The notes beneath the pieces were generated by a model. It ran no database searches. It was not told the DNA's origin and was given only the letters and a program-made list of their open reading frames with translations. From Bacteroidales bacterium (GTDB lineage: Bacteria > Bacteroidota > Bacteroidia > Bacteroidales > JAFGUD01), in assembly GCA_016938685.1 (NCBI GenBank), contig JAFGUD010000339.1, positions 1-64,000 of the forward strand: a stretch of 64,000 nucleotides of DNA. Direction: 5' to 3'. Of the stretch, positions 28,567-38,352 are shown piece by piece (position 1 is the stretch's first letter; every line of letters begins with the position of its first letter). The position numbers and the translations under genes were made by a program.

Positions 28567-30249
28567 TTATCCTGCTATTTTTTTGTTTACAATTTCCAGG
28601 ATTTTAGCTTCTTTTTCAATCGCTTTTGCTTCAATGTCTTGTGCTTCTGTCAATAATTTGTCTAAGAATTCTTTGTCATTTAAGCCTTCTGCATTGATTT
28701 TGACATTAAGAAAAGCTCCCATAACAGCAGATCTTGCAGCTAAAGCTCCAACTCCTGCATCTGAAACTGACGCCTTCAAACCAATATTTGCCATTGCTTC
28801 CATTACCTCCATTGATTCGTAAGAAGTTTTCATTACTCTAAATGGTATTTCGATAGCATATTTTGTAGCATCTTGAATTGCCTTTGTTCGTGCTGTTTTT
28901 TCTTCTTCTGAATTTTTAGGTAATCTAAATGCGTCCATTATTTTGTTGAAAGCATGTGTGTCTTCGTCAACAAGTGCTAAAAGAGTGTTTTTGTAATTTT
29001 GTCCTTTTACTGCCCAGTCAGAATATTCTTCCCATTTGTCATCCCAACCTCTTTTGTGTGAAGAAAGATTTGCTACCATTGTTCCAAGCGAAACCCCCAA
29101 AGCACCCATGTATGCAGAAATAGATCCTCCTCCCGGAGCAGGTGATTCAGAAGCTGTTTCTTCAGCAAAACCTTTAACGGTCATGTTGATAAGTGGCTGA
29201 TTACTTTGGTCTTCTAGTAAATATTCTATTATTTTTTCTTTTGGATTAAATGGCTTTAAATCATCTAAACCAAGCGATTTTACTGCTATTTTTATCATTT
29301 CTTCTTCTGATATTCCTAGTGAACGTTCTTGTTTTTGAAGATAATGTTTGGCTGCATCTAGAAGTGCTTGTTTGGGAACTAATCCTACTAATTCAGAGCC
29401 TGTAACACGTATTCCTCTGCTTGATGCACTTTTTACAACTTCGTCAAATGCTTTGTGTATTGAGGTTACTGTAATATCTGTAAGGTTCATTGAAATTTGA
29501 GCTATTCCGTATTCTTCGATATACCAACCTATTGCTTTTGTTTTTGGTAGAGTTCCGGGAATTCTAATTAGATTTCCTTTTTCATCAAGCACATTTTTGC
29601 CTTTTGAATCAGTTTTAACTCTTCCGGCTTCTCTTACGTCAAAAGCAATTGCATTAGCCCGACGTGTAGACGTTGTGTTTAGGTTGAAATTGTATGCGAC
29701 AAGGAAATTTCTTGCACTAATTGCTGTGGCTCCTGCTCTTGCATTAAATTCTGTTGGACCAAAATCGGGTTTCCATTCAGGGTTTTGAAGTTTTTTGGCT
29801 AATCCTTCATATTCTCCTGAACGAACTGTAGCTAAATTACGTCTCTTTTCTTCGGTTGCTGCAAATTCGTAGAAATAAATTGGGATGTTAAGTTCATTGC
29901 CCACTCTTTCTCCTAGTTTATGAGCATATTTTACTACTTCGTCCATTTCAATATTGGCAATAGGAACCAAAGGACAAACATCTGTTGCTCCAAATCTAGG
30001 ATGTTCTCCGTGATGTTTTGTCATATCAATAACTTCTGCTGCTTTTTTTATAGCTAAATAAGCTGCTTCTATTACTGGTTCTGGTTCGCCAACGAAAGTA
30101 ACAACGGTTCTGTTTGTTGCTTTGCCCGGATCAACGTCCAAAAGTTTTACTCCGTCAACACTTTCAATTACGTCTGTTATTTGTTTAATGATGCTCATGT
30201 CGCTACCTTCACTGAAATTGGGTACGCATTCAATAAGTTTTTTAATCAT
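28567..30249 (-). CDS. ftcD: Bifunctional glutamate formimidoyltransferase/formimidoyltetrahydrofolate cyclodeaminase
   Basis: ECVPNFSEGSD...DPGKATNRTVVTFVG...HHGEHPRFGATDVCPLVPI; C-terminal ESPAPGGGSISAYMGALGVSLGTMVANLS. Confidence 0.92.
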   Translation of the reverse strand: MIKKLIECVPNFSEGSDMSIIKQITDVIESVDGVKLLDVDPGKATNRTVVTFVGEPEPVIEAAYLAIKKAAEVIDMTKHHGEHPRFGATDVCPLVPIANIEMDEVVKYAHKLGERVGNELNIPIYFYEFAATEEKRRNLATVRSGEYEGLAKKLQNPEWKPDFGPTEFNARAGATAISARNFLVAYNFNLNTTSTRRANAIAFDVREAGRVKTDSKGKNVLDEKGNLIRIPGTLPKTKAIGWYIEEYGIAQISMNLTDITVTSIHKAFDEVVKSASSRGIRVTGSELVGLVPKQALLDAAKHYLQKQERSLGISEEEMIKIAVKSLGLDDLKPFNPKEKIIEYLLEDQSNQPLINMTVKGFAEETASESPAPGGGSISAYMGALGVSLGTMVANLSSHKRGWDDKWEEYSDWAVKGQNYKNTLLALVDEDTHAFNKIMDAFRLPKNSEEEKTARTKAIQDATKYAIEIPFRVMKTSYESMEVMEAMANIGLKASVSDAGVGALAARSAVMGAFLNVKINAEGLNDKEFLDKLLTEAQDIEAKAIEKEAKILEIVNKKIAG

Positions 30250-30470
30250 AAATTTTATTTTAAATGTTTAGAAAGTGCAAAAGTTTTTAATATTTATAAA
30301 GTTGTAGTTTGCTTTATAAAAATACTATTGTGAAAAACTTTAGACTTATTCAAAATTTTGTCGAAAATAGTAATTCATTTAGAAAAAAAATAATTTGGAG
30401 AGAAGTTTTTTTGATTACTATTTTACTATGTTTTAAAATAGAGTGAATTATGTGAATTAAGAGTTGAAAA

Positions 30471-30531
30471 TTCAGGCAGGCGGGAAACACCTGTCTGGGG
30501 CACTTTGCCTGAATCAGGTGTTTTCCACCTG
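30471..30531. repeat. Intergenic compound hairpin element
   Basis: TTCAGGCA/TGCCTGAA plus CAGGCGGGAAACACCTG/CAGGTGTTTTCCACCTG, overlapping in space. Confidence 0.75.
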
Positions 30532-30581
30532 ATTTAAACTAAATATCTAAGATGTTGGTTTCCTGTTAGTTATTTTAATCC

Positions 30582-31460
30582 TTAATTTATTTTTCGGAAC
30601 CATTGTACCATAGGAATTGGAACAGGTAAAAATTCATTGTCTGCATAAATTCCTCCAAACCCGAATTGAAATGCACTCTTGTTTTCAACTTGCCATCTTA
30701 TTCCGGGTATTATTAGCGCAAAAGCATCTTTATTGGCAGAAAAAGAAGGAGCGATAAAAGAGTCGAATACAAGACTTATTTTGTTACTTACTTTTGATAT
30801 TCCTGCTACTGACATAAGAGCTCTGCCTTCTGTGTCTCCATCAAAAAAAACAGCTCCATAACCAGCTGAAAAGTTGATATTACTTGTGTAATTTCCTAAT
30901 GTAAAAACGCCATAAGGTAAAAAACCTCCATATTCAGGTAATACCCATGAACCTGTGCCGACTAGCGCGCCAATTCCAAAACTAATGTTTTCTTTTATTG
31001 GTATAGCATATTTTACTGTTCCAATAATAGGTATTCCAACCCAACTTGTCATTAACCCGATACCGAAATTTTTACCTATACTGAATTCAAAATCAGGTCC
31101 ATACCAATTCCATTGAACATAACTTTCTCCCTTTTCTATTGGAAGACCATTAGTTGTTATAAAATAACGTGTGGAGAAAATTGTTTTGCCCATAAAATTT
31201 CCTTTGTTATCAATTTCTCCTGACTTTATTTCTTCTATCTTTAAAATTTCATGTTTGGGAATAATTACATCTCCAATGGAGTTGCTTTCTAAGTATATTT
31301 CTCTGGCATCCTGACTTTTTATATATCCGGTGTATTGTGCTCCGTCATTTTTTGTTATTACATATAGTTTCTTGGTTTTTGTAATGTCGTCTTGGGCTTT
31401 TAAATTTGTAATTCCTGCAAATAAAAAAGTTAGAAGTAGTAAAAGTTTTATTGCCTTCAT
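30582..31460 (-). CDS. Hypothetical exported protein, possible outer-membrane beta-barrel
   Basis: Signal peptide MKAIKLLLLLTFLFAGITNLKAQ; alternating Gly/aromatic C-terminal half. Confidence 0.6.
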   Translation of the reverse strand: MKAIKLLLLLTFLFAGITNLKAQDDITKTKKLYVITKNDGAQYTGYIKSQDAREIYLESNSIGDVIIPKHEILKIEEIKSGEIDNKGNFMGKTIFSTRYFITTNGLPIEKGESYVQWNWYGPDFEFSIGKNFGIGLMTSWVGIPIIGTVKYAIPIKENISFGIGALVGTGSWVLPEYGGFLPYGVFTLGNYTSNINFSAGYGAVFFDGDTEGRALMSVAGISKVSNKISLVFDSFIAPSFSANKDAFALIIPGIRWQVENKSAFQFGFGGIYADNEFLPVPIPMVQWFRKIN

Positions 31461-31565
31461 TGTTTTTTTTGCAAAATTAAGTTAAAATAAAATATTTACT
31501 TGAAAATTTTGATTAGTGGTTATTTATTTTTTTTATATTTGCTGTGAATTTTTAAAATTAAATTT

Positions 31566-31871
31566 ATGAAAAAAATCTTACTTATCTTAACAGTTAGTGT
31601 TCTTGCTGTGAGCTTTTCTTTTGGTCAAACAACATACAAAGGTAAAGTTTCAGGAGAGAAAGGAAAAGACGTAATTGGTTTAGCAATGGTTAAAGCTTTT
31701 GACTCAAAAGGAAATATTGTAGAAAAAGTTCAAACAGGCGGTGATGGTAAATTTGAAATCACTGTTCCTGCTGGTGTAACTAATATTGAAGTTTCAAAAT
31801 TAGGTTACAAAACAGTTACAATTACTGTTGGTAAAAAGAAAAAACTGAAAGTCAAAATGATGAAAGAGTAG
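31566..31871 (+). CDS. Small secreted carboxypeptidase-regulatory-like (Ig-fold) protein
   Basis: Signal peptide; YKGKVSGEKGKDVIGLAMVKAFDSKGNIV...DGKFEITVPAGVTNIEVSKLGYKTVTITV. Confidence 0.75.
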   Translation: MKKILLILTVSVLAVSFSFGQTTYKGKVSGEKGKDVIGLAMVKAFDSKGNIVEKVQTGGDGKFEITVPAGVTNIEVSKLGYKTVTITVGKKKKLKVKMMKE

Positions 31872-31883
31872 TTTTGATAATAT

Positions 31884-31917
31884 AAAAAAATCCGACATTT
31901 ATTGTCGGATTTTTTTG
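31884..31917. terminator. Bidirectional terminator
   Basis: AAAAAAATCCGACATTTATTGTCGGATTTTTTT between convergent genes. Confidence 0.88.
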
Positions 31918-31944
31918 TTTTAGAATTGTTTGATTTTTAAATTT

Positions 31945-33219
31945 TTAAAAATCTTCAATTTTAACATTGTATTTTGCTATAAATTCTTCTATTGGTTTGT
32001 TGAAATAACCTGCTTCTAATTTGTCTTTTAAATCTTTGAAAGCGGCTATTGTTCTTTCAACATGTTCAAGATTGTGAACTGCAGTAGGAATTAAACGGAA
32101 CATTACAACATCTTTGGGAACAACCGGATATACAACTACTGAACAGAAAATTTTGTGAAATTCTCTTATTTCAATAAGCATATTTCCTGCTAATTCAGCA
32201 GGTCCTTTAATATAAACCGGAGTTACTGAAGAGTTGGTTTCGCCAATATCAAGTCCCATTTTAGTTAATCCTGATTGAAGAGCATTTACTACTTTCCAAA
32301 GATTGGCTTTGTGACTTGGATCAGAACGAAGCATGTCAAGACGTTTTAAGGCACCAATAACCATTGGCATAGGAAGCGATTTTGCAAATACTTGCGAACG
32401 CATAACGTATTGTAGATAGTCAATGATTTTTTTCTCTGCGGCAACAAAAGCACCAATTAAAGCCATTGATTTTGCAAAGGTTGAAAAGTAAACATCAATT
32501 CCGTCCTGTACTTTGAAATGTTCGCCTGTTCCTGCTCCTTTTTCTCCCATTGTCCCAAAACCATGAGCATCGTCGATAAGTAAACGGAAACTGTAATCTT
32601 TTTTAAGTGCAACAATTTCGTCTAATTTACCTAAATCGCCTGCCATTCCAAAAACTCCTTCTGTGATAACTAAAATACCACCATTGGTTTTTTCAGCAAC
32701 TTTTTTGGCGTGCTCTAGTTGTTTTTTTAAGCTTTCCATGTTGTTGTGCTCAAAAACAAATCGTTTACCAAAGTGAAGTTGGCAACCATCAAGAATACAA
32801 GCATGTGATTCAGAGTCATAAACAATAACATCGTTTCTGTCAACTAATGACTGAATAATTGAAACCATTCCCTGGTAACCATAGTTAAGCAAATATGCCT
32901 TTTCTTTACAAACAAAGTCAGCTAATTCTTGTTCTAATTGTTCATGGTATTTTGTTTGTCCGGACATCATACGAGCGCCCATTGGATAGGCTAACCCCCA
33001 TTCTTTTGCAGCGTCGGCATCAGCTTTTCTAACCTCAGGATGATTTGCAAGTCCTAAATAACTGTTGATACTCCAAGTTAAAACTTCTTTGCCTCTAAAA
33101 GTCATCATTGGACCTATCGGTCCTTCTAATTTTGGGAAAGAAATATAACCATGTGCTACACTTCTGTATTGTCCCAATGCAGATTTTTTGTCTCTTAATT
33201 TGTCAAAAATATCAGTCAT
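31945..33219 (-). CDS. PLP-dependent alpha-oxoamine synthase (serine palmitoyltransferase/KBL-like)
   Basis: NSYLGLANHPEV, LLIDDAHGFGTMGEKGAGTGEHF, YFSTFAKSMALIGAFVAA; start trimmed to MTDIFDKL. Confidence 0.82.
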   Translation of the reverse strand: MTDIFDKLRDKKSALGQYRSVAHGYISFPKLEGPIGPMMTFRGKEVLTWSINSYLGLANHPEVRKADADAAKEWGLAYPMGARMMSGQTKYHEQLEQELADFVCKEKAYLLNYGYQGMVSIIQSLVDRNDVIVYDSESHACILDGCQLHFGKRFVFEHNNMESLKKQLEHAKKVAEKTNGGILVITEGVFGMAGDLGKLDEIVALKKDYSFRLLIDDAHGFGTMGEKGAGTGEHFKVQDGIDVYFSTFAKSMALIGAFVAAEKKIIDYLQYVMRSQVFAKSLPMPMVIGALKRLDMLRSDPSHKANLWKVVNALQSGLTKMGLDIGETNSSVTPVYIKGPAELAGNMLIEIREFHKIFCSVVVYPVVPKDVVMFRLIPTAVHNLEHVERTIAAFKDLKDKLEAGYFNKPIEEFIAKYNVKIEDF

Positions 33220-33482
33220 ATCTTTGTGTTTAAATGTTTTTGTATAATTGCGCAAAGGTATAAATCTAAACGAATTAAAAAAATATTTTAGAGGATGTGT
33301 AACCAAACAATATTTTTCTTGTTTTTTATTTTATTTTTCTGATTATCAATAGTTTTTGTGCTTATGACACATTGTTTTTTATTCATTTATTAACTGTGTT
33401 TTTTTTTGTTTTGGTTAAAAAAAATTAGTTTTTTTGATTTTGATTTAAGATTTTAAATTGGTATAATTGTAAAAAAATTAAG

Positions 33483-35348
33483 ATGTCTAAATTAATTATA
33501 TTATTGGCTTTTCTAGGACTATTTGCCATTAATCTGTTTGCTCAGGATATTGATCCTGAAGTGCAGGCAAAAATAGATGAATATCAGCAATTTGTAGATA
33601 AATACAAAGCAGAAGATAATACAGGTAGCGCAGTAAATTATTTAATTAAAATCGGAAATTTATATTGGCAGGCAAATGATGCAGATAAAGCTATTGTGGC
33701 ATACAATGAAGCTGAAATTTTACTACAAGGTTCAAGTAATACGACGGCTAAAGTGCAGTTGAGCAATTCATTAGGGTATTTGTATATGGGGCAGGGTAAT
33801 TATGTTAATGCCGAAAAATATTTTACAGATGCTTATAATATTTCACGTGATTATGCTAACTCTACTTCTTTAATTTCTTCTTTGTTAAATATAGCTCAAT
33901 GTCAACAGAATCAAAATAAATTTGAAGATGCAATTAGCTCTTATAATGAAGCCTTGACTATTGCACTTGAAATTGACGATATGAATTTAGCTGTGAAATC
34001 GTCTTCAAAAATAGCATTATGTTATCAGCAACTAGGTGATACTCAGAATTACACATATTATTATAATTTGTCTGTTAAGTTCGATAAAGAATTGAAAGAT
34101 GAAATAATTCAACAAAAACAAGATGAAGTAAATAGACAGAGCAATCTTGCCAGACAAAGTGCAATGCTTTTGCAAATGCAACAGTACAAAAATAAAATGA
34201 TGAAAGATTCTCTATCGCTTCAACAGCAACTGAATGAACAAAATGAAGCTAGAATAGAGCTTCTTAATAAACAACAAGAACTTAGAGACTCGCTTATTTT
34301 TCAACAGGAAAAAGAATTAACGAACGAGAAAAAACTTAATAAAGCTCAGAATAGAGTTATTTCGTTGTTGATTTTTGGAATTGTAATTTTTATTATAGCT
34401 TTTTTGCTCATTTTTAGATTGTATGTACTTAACAAAAAACAAAAGGAAAAATTAAACCAACTTAATGGTGAATTGAATGTTTTGAATACAAATTTGAATA
34501 ACTTAAATATTGAACTTAGCGATAAAAATGAGAAAATAGAAAAGCAGTCTGTTATTTTGCTAAAACAAAAAGAAAACCTAGAATCACAGAACAAAAAAAT
34601 ATCTGATAGTATTAATTATGCCAGCAGAATTCAACAAGCAATATTACCTGTAAAAGTTGCTATTGAAGAGAATTTTAAAGGTGCTTTTATTTTTTACAGA
34701 CCTCGTGATGTTGTAAGTGGTGATTTTTATTGGTTTGTTAAAACAAAAAAAGAAAAAATAATTGCTGCTGTCGATTGCACAGGACATAGCGTTCCCGGAG
34801 CATTTATGAGTATGATTGCCAATACTTTGCTTAATGAAATAATCAAAGCAAAAGGTGAAACTAGGTTGAATGTCGTTTTGACTCTTTTAAATCAAGGTGT
34901 TATTGAAACTTTGCATAGCTCTAAAAATGTTGAAGGAGTCAACGATGGAATGGATATAACTCTTTTGAAATTTGAAGATGGTAGCCGCAAAGCAAAATTT
35001 GCTTCTGCAAATCATGTATCAGTAGTTTTTGTTGAGGGAGAAAGATCAACCATTAATGGTGATTTTTATTCTATTGGAGGAATGGAAGATGATTATAATG
35101 TGGAATTTACCGAACAGGAAATTGACTTAGGAAAAGAAGCTACAATTTACATGTTTTCAGATGGTTTTGTTGATCAATTTAACAAGAAAGGGAAAAAGTA
35201 TATGTCAAAAAGATTCTTTAGTTTCTTAGACGATGTTCAACAAAAATCTATGCATGAACAAGAAATCAGTTTTTCAAACGAATTTGATGCATGGAAACAA
35301 GATTTTAGGCAAGTTGACGACGTACTTGTGATTGGATTGAAAGTATAG
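33483..35348 (+). CDS. TPR-TM-coiled coil-SpoIIE phosphatase
   Basis: Signal peptide, TPR repeats, TM segment VISLLIFGIVIFIIAFLLIFRLYVL, RPRDVVSGDFYWF, DCTGHSVPGAFMSMI, FSDGFVDQF, DDVLVIG. Confidence 0.87.
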   Translation: MSKLIILLAFLGLFAINLFAQDIDPEVQAKIDEYQQFVDKYKAEDNTGSAVNYLIKIGNLYWQANDADKAIVAYNEAEILLQGSSNTTAKVQLSNSLGYLYMGQGNYVNAEKYFTDAYNISRDYANSTSLISSLLNIAQCQQNQNKFEDAISSYNEALTIALEIDDMNLAVKSSSKIALCYQQLGDTQNYTYYYNLSVKFDKELKDEIIQQKQDEVNRQSNLARQSAMLLQMQQYKNKMMKDSLSLQQQLNEQNEARIELLNKQQELRDSLIFQQEKELTNEKKLNKAQNRVISLLIFGIVIFIIAFLLIFRLYVLNKKQKEKLNQLNGELNVLNTNLNNLNIELSDKNEKIEKQSVILLKQKENLESQNKKISDSINYASRIQQAILPVKVAIEENFKGAFIFYRPRDVVSGDFYWFVKTKKEKIIAAVDCTGHSVPGAFMSMIANTLLNEIIKAKGETRLNVVLTLLNQGVIETLHSSKNVEGVNDGMDITLLKFEDGSRKAKFASANHVSVVFVEGERSTINGDFYSIGGMEDDYNVEFTEQEIDLGKEATIYMFSDGFVDQFNKKGKKYMSKRFFSFLDDVQQKSMHEQEISFSNEFDAWKQDFRQVDDVLVIGLKV

Positions 35349-35358
35349 AATAACCTAC

Positions 35359-35393
35359 AATGTGCAATGTACAATATTCAATGCGCAAAGAAA
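35359..35393. repeat. Degenerate heptamer array
   Basis: CAATGTG CAATGTA CAATATT CAATGCG CAAAGAA in 7-nt phase. Confidence 0.7.
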
Positions 35394-35459
35394 AATGCAC
35401 AAAGAACTAATTAATTTACAACTGATTATCAGTCAAATCAAAAACAAAAAAACTAATAT

Positions 35460-36209
35460 ATGATAGATGCAATTTTTAAACATCGTTCAATTAGGAAATA
35501 TAAAAATACACCTATATCAGATGATGTTTTAAATAAAATTTTGGAAGCTGCTATTAGAGGTTCAAATACCGGAAATATGCAGCTTTATAGTGTTATTGTC
35601 ACTAAAGACGAGGAAATAAAAAAACAGCTTTGGGAATCCCATTTTAAGCAAAATATGGTTGTTGAAGCACCGGTTATTTTGACTTTTGTTGCTGATATAA
35701 ACCGTTTTCATAAATGGTGCGAACTCAGAAACGCAGGAATTGCTTATGATAACTTTTTGTGGTTTTATAATGCAACAATTGATGCAGTAATTGCTGCTCA
35801 AAATGCTTGTGTTGAAGCCGAAGCTAATGACTTGGGTATTTGTTATCTTGGAACAACAACTTACATGGCAGAAAATATTATTAAAATACTTGATTTACCA
35901 AAAGGTGTTGTTCCTGTGACAACTGTTGTTGTGGGGCATCCTGATGAAAATCCGTCTTTGACAGATAGATTGCCATTTGATGCCGTTGTTTTTAATGAAA
36001 AATATTCTGAACAAACCTCCGAGCAGATAAATGAGTTGTTTTATGAAAAGGAAAACCTTGATTTTACAAAAGCTCTTATTGAAGAAAATCAAACTGAAAA
36101 TTTAGCTCAGATTTTTACCCAAAAAAGATACAAAAAAGCCGATAATCTGCATTTTTCAAAGGAATTTTTGAAAATTTTGGAGAAACAAGGTTTTATGAAT
36201 AATGATTAG
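35460..36209 (+). CDS. Nitroreductase-family protein
   Basis: IFKHRSIRKYKNTPISDDVLNKILEAAIRGSNTGNMQ; DLGICYLGTT; VVVGHPDE. Confidence 0.87.
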   Translation: MIDAIFKHRSIRKYKNTPISDDVLNKILEAAIRGSNTGNMQLYSVIVTKDEEIKKQLWESHFKQNMVVEAPVILTFVADINRFHKWCELRNAGIAYDNFLWFYNATIDAVIAAQNACVEAEANDLGICYLGTTTYMAENIIKILDLPKGVVPVTTVVVGHPDENPSLTDRLPFDAVVFNEKYSEQTSEQINELFYEKENLDFTKALIEENQTENLAQIFTQKRYKKADNLHFSKEFLKILEKQGFMNND

Positions 36210-36305
36210 AATATGAAACGATCATGATTCATTTTAAAACACACAATTAGATGATTATCATGGGAGTTCCATCTGTACCTGTGAAAATAAAAAAATAATA
36301 AACAG

Positions 36306-36716
36306 ATGAAAATTTTAATAATATGTACCGGTAATACCTGTAGAAGCCAAATGGCAGAAGGTTTTTTGAGGAAAAAATATCCCGATTGGGATATTTTTTC
36401 TGCCGGAACAAAAGCCGAAACAGTTGTTAATCCTTTTGCTGTAAAAGTGATGCAAGAGGTCGATATTAGTATTGAAGAACAAAAGCCTAGTCAGATAGCT
36501 TTTTTCCTTGATCAAAGTTTTGACTACGTTTTTACAGTTTGCGATGAGGCTAATGAAATTTGTCCTATGTTTTCCGGAAATGTTAAAAAAAGATTACATA
36601 TTGGATTTGAAGATCCTGCAAAAGCAGTTGGTTCAGAAGAAAAAATCTTGCCGATATATAGAAATGTACGCAATCAAATTATCGAATATTTTGATAAATT
36701 TAGATTTGAACACTAA
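36306..36716 (+). CDS. arsC: Arsenate reductase (LMW-PTP-fold, thioredoxin-coupled type)
   Basis: ILIICTGNTCRSQMAEGFLR active site; VCDEANEICPMF Cys pair. Confidence 0.83.
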   Translation: MKILIICTGNTCRSQMAEGFLRKKYPDWDIFSAGTKAETVVNPFAVKVMQEVDISIEEQKPSQIAFFLDQSFDYVFTVCDEANEICPMFSGNVKKRLHIGFEDPAKAVGSEEKILPIYRNVRNQIIEYFDKFRFEH

Positions 36717-37129
36717 TCAATAGTTGTAGTCTTTTTTAAATAGTACTTTGCGCTACGGTCTTTAATCATGTATTTTTGGTAAGTCCCGATGGGTACTTCA
36801 CTACCGTCTAAATCGTCAATTGTTTCAGCTATTCCTCCTCTGTAAACAATCTCGTATTTTTTATGTTTTAAAAAATCGAAATTTATTTTTTTCTTTATAT
36901 CTGCAATTTCGGTATCCTCGAAACTAATTATAAGTTCAAAGTTTTGAAGAGTGTCTGCATCAATGAAAAAAGTATCAACCGGCATCATTAGCATTTGTTC
37001 TCCATTAATAAATGGAATAAAACCAGCATTTGGCAAAGTTGTATATACTTCTACTGTTTTATTTTGTGAAAAAACTGAAAAACTTATTAACATCAGTATT
37101 GTAAAAAACAATGTGTTTAGATTGCTCAT
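36713..37129 (-). CDS. Hypothetical secreted protein
   Basis: Signal peptide MSNLNTLFFTILMLISFSVFSQ; stop overlaps arsC stop. Confidence 0.65.
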   Translation of the reverse strand: MSNLNTLFFTILMLISFSVFSQNKTVEVYTTLPNAGFIPFINGEQMLMMPVDTFFIDADTLQNFELIISFEDTEIADIKKKINFDFLKHKKYEIVYRGGIAETIDDLDGSEVPIGTYQKYMIKDRSAKYYLKKTTTID

Positions 37130-37264
37130 AATCAGTTATTTGTTTGTTTTTTGCTTTCTTTTAATTGAAAAACAAAATTAATATTTTATTTTATTTTGAT
37201 GAGTTCTATTTGTATAATTTATTTTTTTTTTACTTTTACGCCGATAAATTTAAAAATTATAATT

Positions 37265-37720
37265 ATGAAAAAATTTGTTTTATCTGCTGTTGCAATTGTA
37301 TTTGCAATGTTTTTGTTCTCTTCTTGCGGAGGAGGTAATGTAGAAAAAGATATCGTAGGAAAATGGGAAATCAAATCTGCCGATTTATCTAACCTTGATG
37401 AATTAGTTGTTGAATTAGCAGAATCTTTTGGTTTGGGCGACGAAGAAATCGAACAAATGAAAGAAGAAATGAAAACCGGTATGTCAGAAGAATTTATTGG
37501 CTCAACTATTGAATTTGGTGAAGACAAAACTTTTGTTACTCCTGACGGAGAAGGTGAATGGTCTTATGATGCTGATAAAAAAGTTATTGTTGTTAAAGAA
37601 GGCGATACTGAATACGACATTATTGTTGACAAGTTAAGCGGAGACAACTTAGAGATGACTATGAGTTTTGATGATAGTGGAATGGAATTTAAAATTGCCA
37701 TGACTCTTGTTCGTAAGTAA
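37265..37720 (+). CDS. Lipoprotein, lipocalin-like; paralogue 1 of 3
   Basis: Lipobox FLFSSCGGG; EKDIVGKWEIKSADLSN; start trimmed to MKKFVLSAV. Confidence 0.8.
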   Translation: MKKFVLSAVAIVFAMFLFSSCGGGNVEKDIVGKWEIKSADLSNLDELVVELAESFGLGDEEIEQMKEEMKTGMSEEFIGSTIEFGEDKTFVTPDGEGEWSYDADKKVIVVKEGDTEYDIIVDKLSGDNLEMTMSFDDSGMEFKIAMTLVRK

Positions 37721-37735
37721 TTCTAAGTTTTGACA

Positions 37736-37769
37736 CAAAAAAACACACCAATTGGTGTGTTTTTTTTAT
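37736..37769. terminator. Terminator after lipoprotein paralogue 1
   Basis: AAACACACCAATTGGTGTGTTT perfect palindrome plus T-run. Confidence 0.87.
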
Positions 37770-37813
37770 TTATTTTATTATTTTTGCTCTATAAAATTTA
37801 AAAAATTTGAATT

Positions 37814-38266
37814 ATGAAAAAAGTTGTATTTTCAACATTAGCATTGGTTTTTGCTATGTTTTTGTTCTCTTCTTGCGGAGGTAACGTAGAAAAAGATATA
37901 GTAGGAAAATGGAAAATCGAAACTGCGGATTTGTCAAACATCGATGAGTTAGTTGCTGAAATAGCAGAATCTTTTGGTCTTAGTGATGCCGACATCGAAG
38001 AAATGAAAAAAGAAATGAAAGACGGAATGTATGACGAATTTGTTGGTCAAACTATCGAGTTTGTAGAAGACCATACTGTTATTAGTCCTGATAGCGAAGG
38101 AGAATGGTCTTATGATTCAGAAAAAAACGCTATTGTTATTAAAGAAGGCGATATGAGCTACCAATTATTAGTTGATAAACTAAGCGGAGACAAATTTGAA
38201 GGAACAATGGTTGTTTCTGATAGCGGAATGGATTTTAAAGTTGTTATGACTATGTCTCGTCAGTAA
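37814..38266 (+). CDS. Lipoprotein, lipocalin-like; paralogue 2 of 3
   Basis: Lipobox FLFSSCGGN; EKDIVGKWKIETADLSNIDELVAEIAESFGL nearly matches paralogue 1. Confidence 0.82.
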   Translation: MKKVVFSTLALVFAMFLFSSCGGNVEKDIVGKWKIETADLSNIDELVAEIAESFGLSDADIEEMKKEMKDGMYDEFVGQTIEFVEDHTVISPDSEGEWSYDSEKNAIVIKEGDMSYQLLVDKLSGDKFEGTMVVSDSGMDFKVVMTMSRQ

Positions 38267-38281
38267 TCATTAAGAAAAAAC

Positions 38282-38312
38282 AAAAAAACGTACCAATTGG
38301 TGCGTTTTTTTT
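38282..38312. terminator. Terminator after lipoprotein paralogue 2
   Basis: AACGTACCAATTGGTGCGTTTTTTT, related to the terminator at 37736. Confidence 0.82.
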
Positions 38313-38352
38313 GTTTTTAATTATCTTTACAGAAATATTAAAATAAAAAATT

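Noticed and set aside
36306-36716. Low-molecular-weight protein tyrosine phosphatase (Wzb-type) as primary call
   Set aside because: The downstream VCDEANEICPMF Cys pair fits the thioredoxin-coupled ArsC pattern better.
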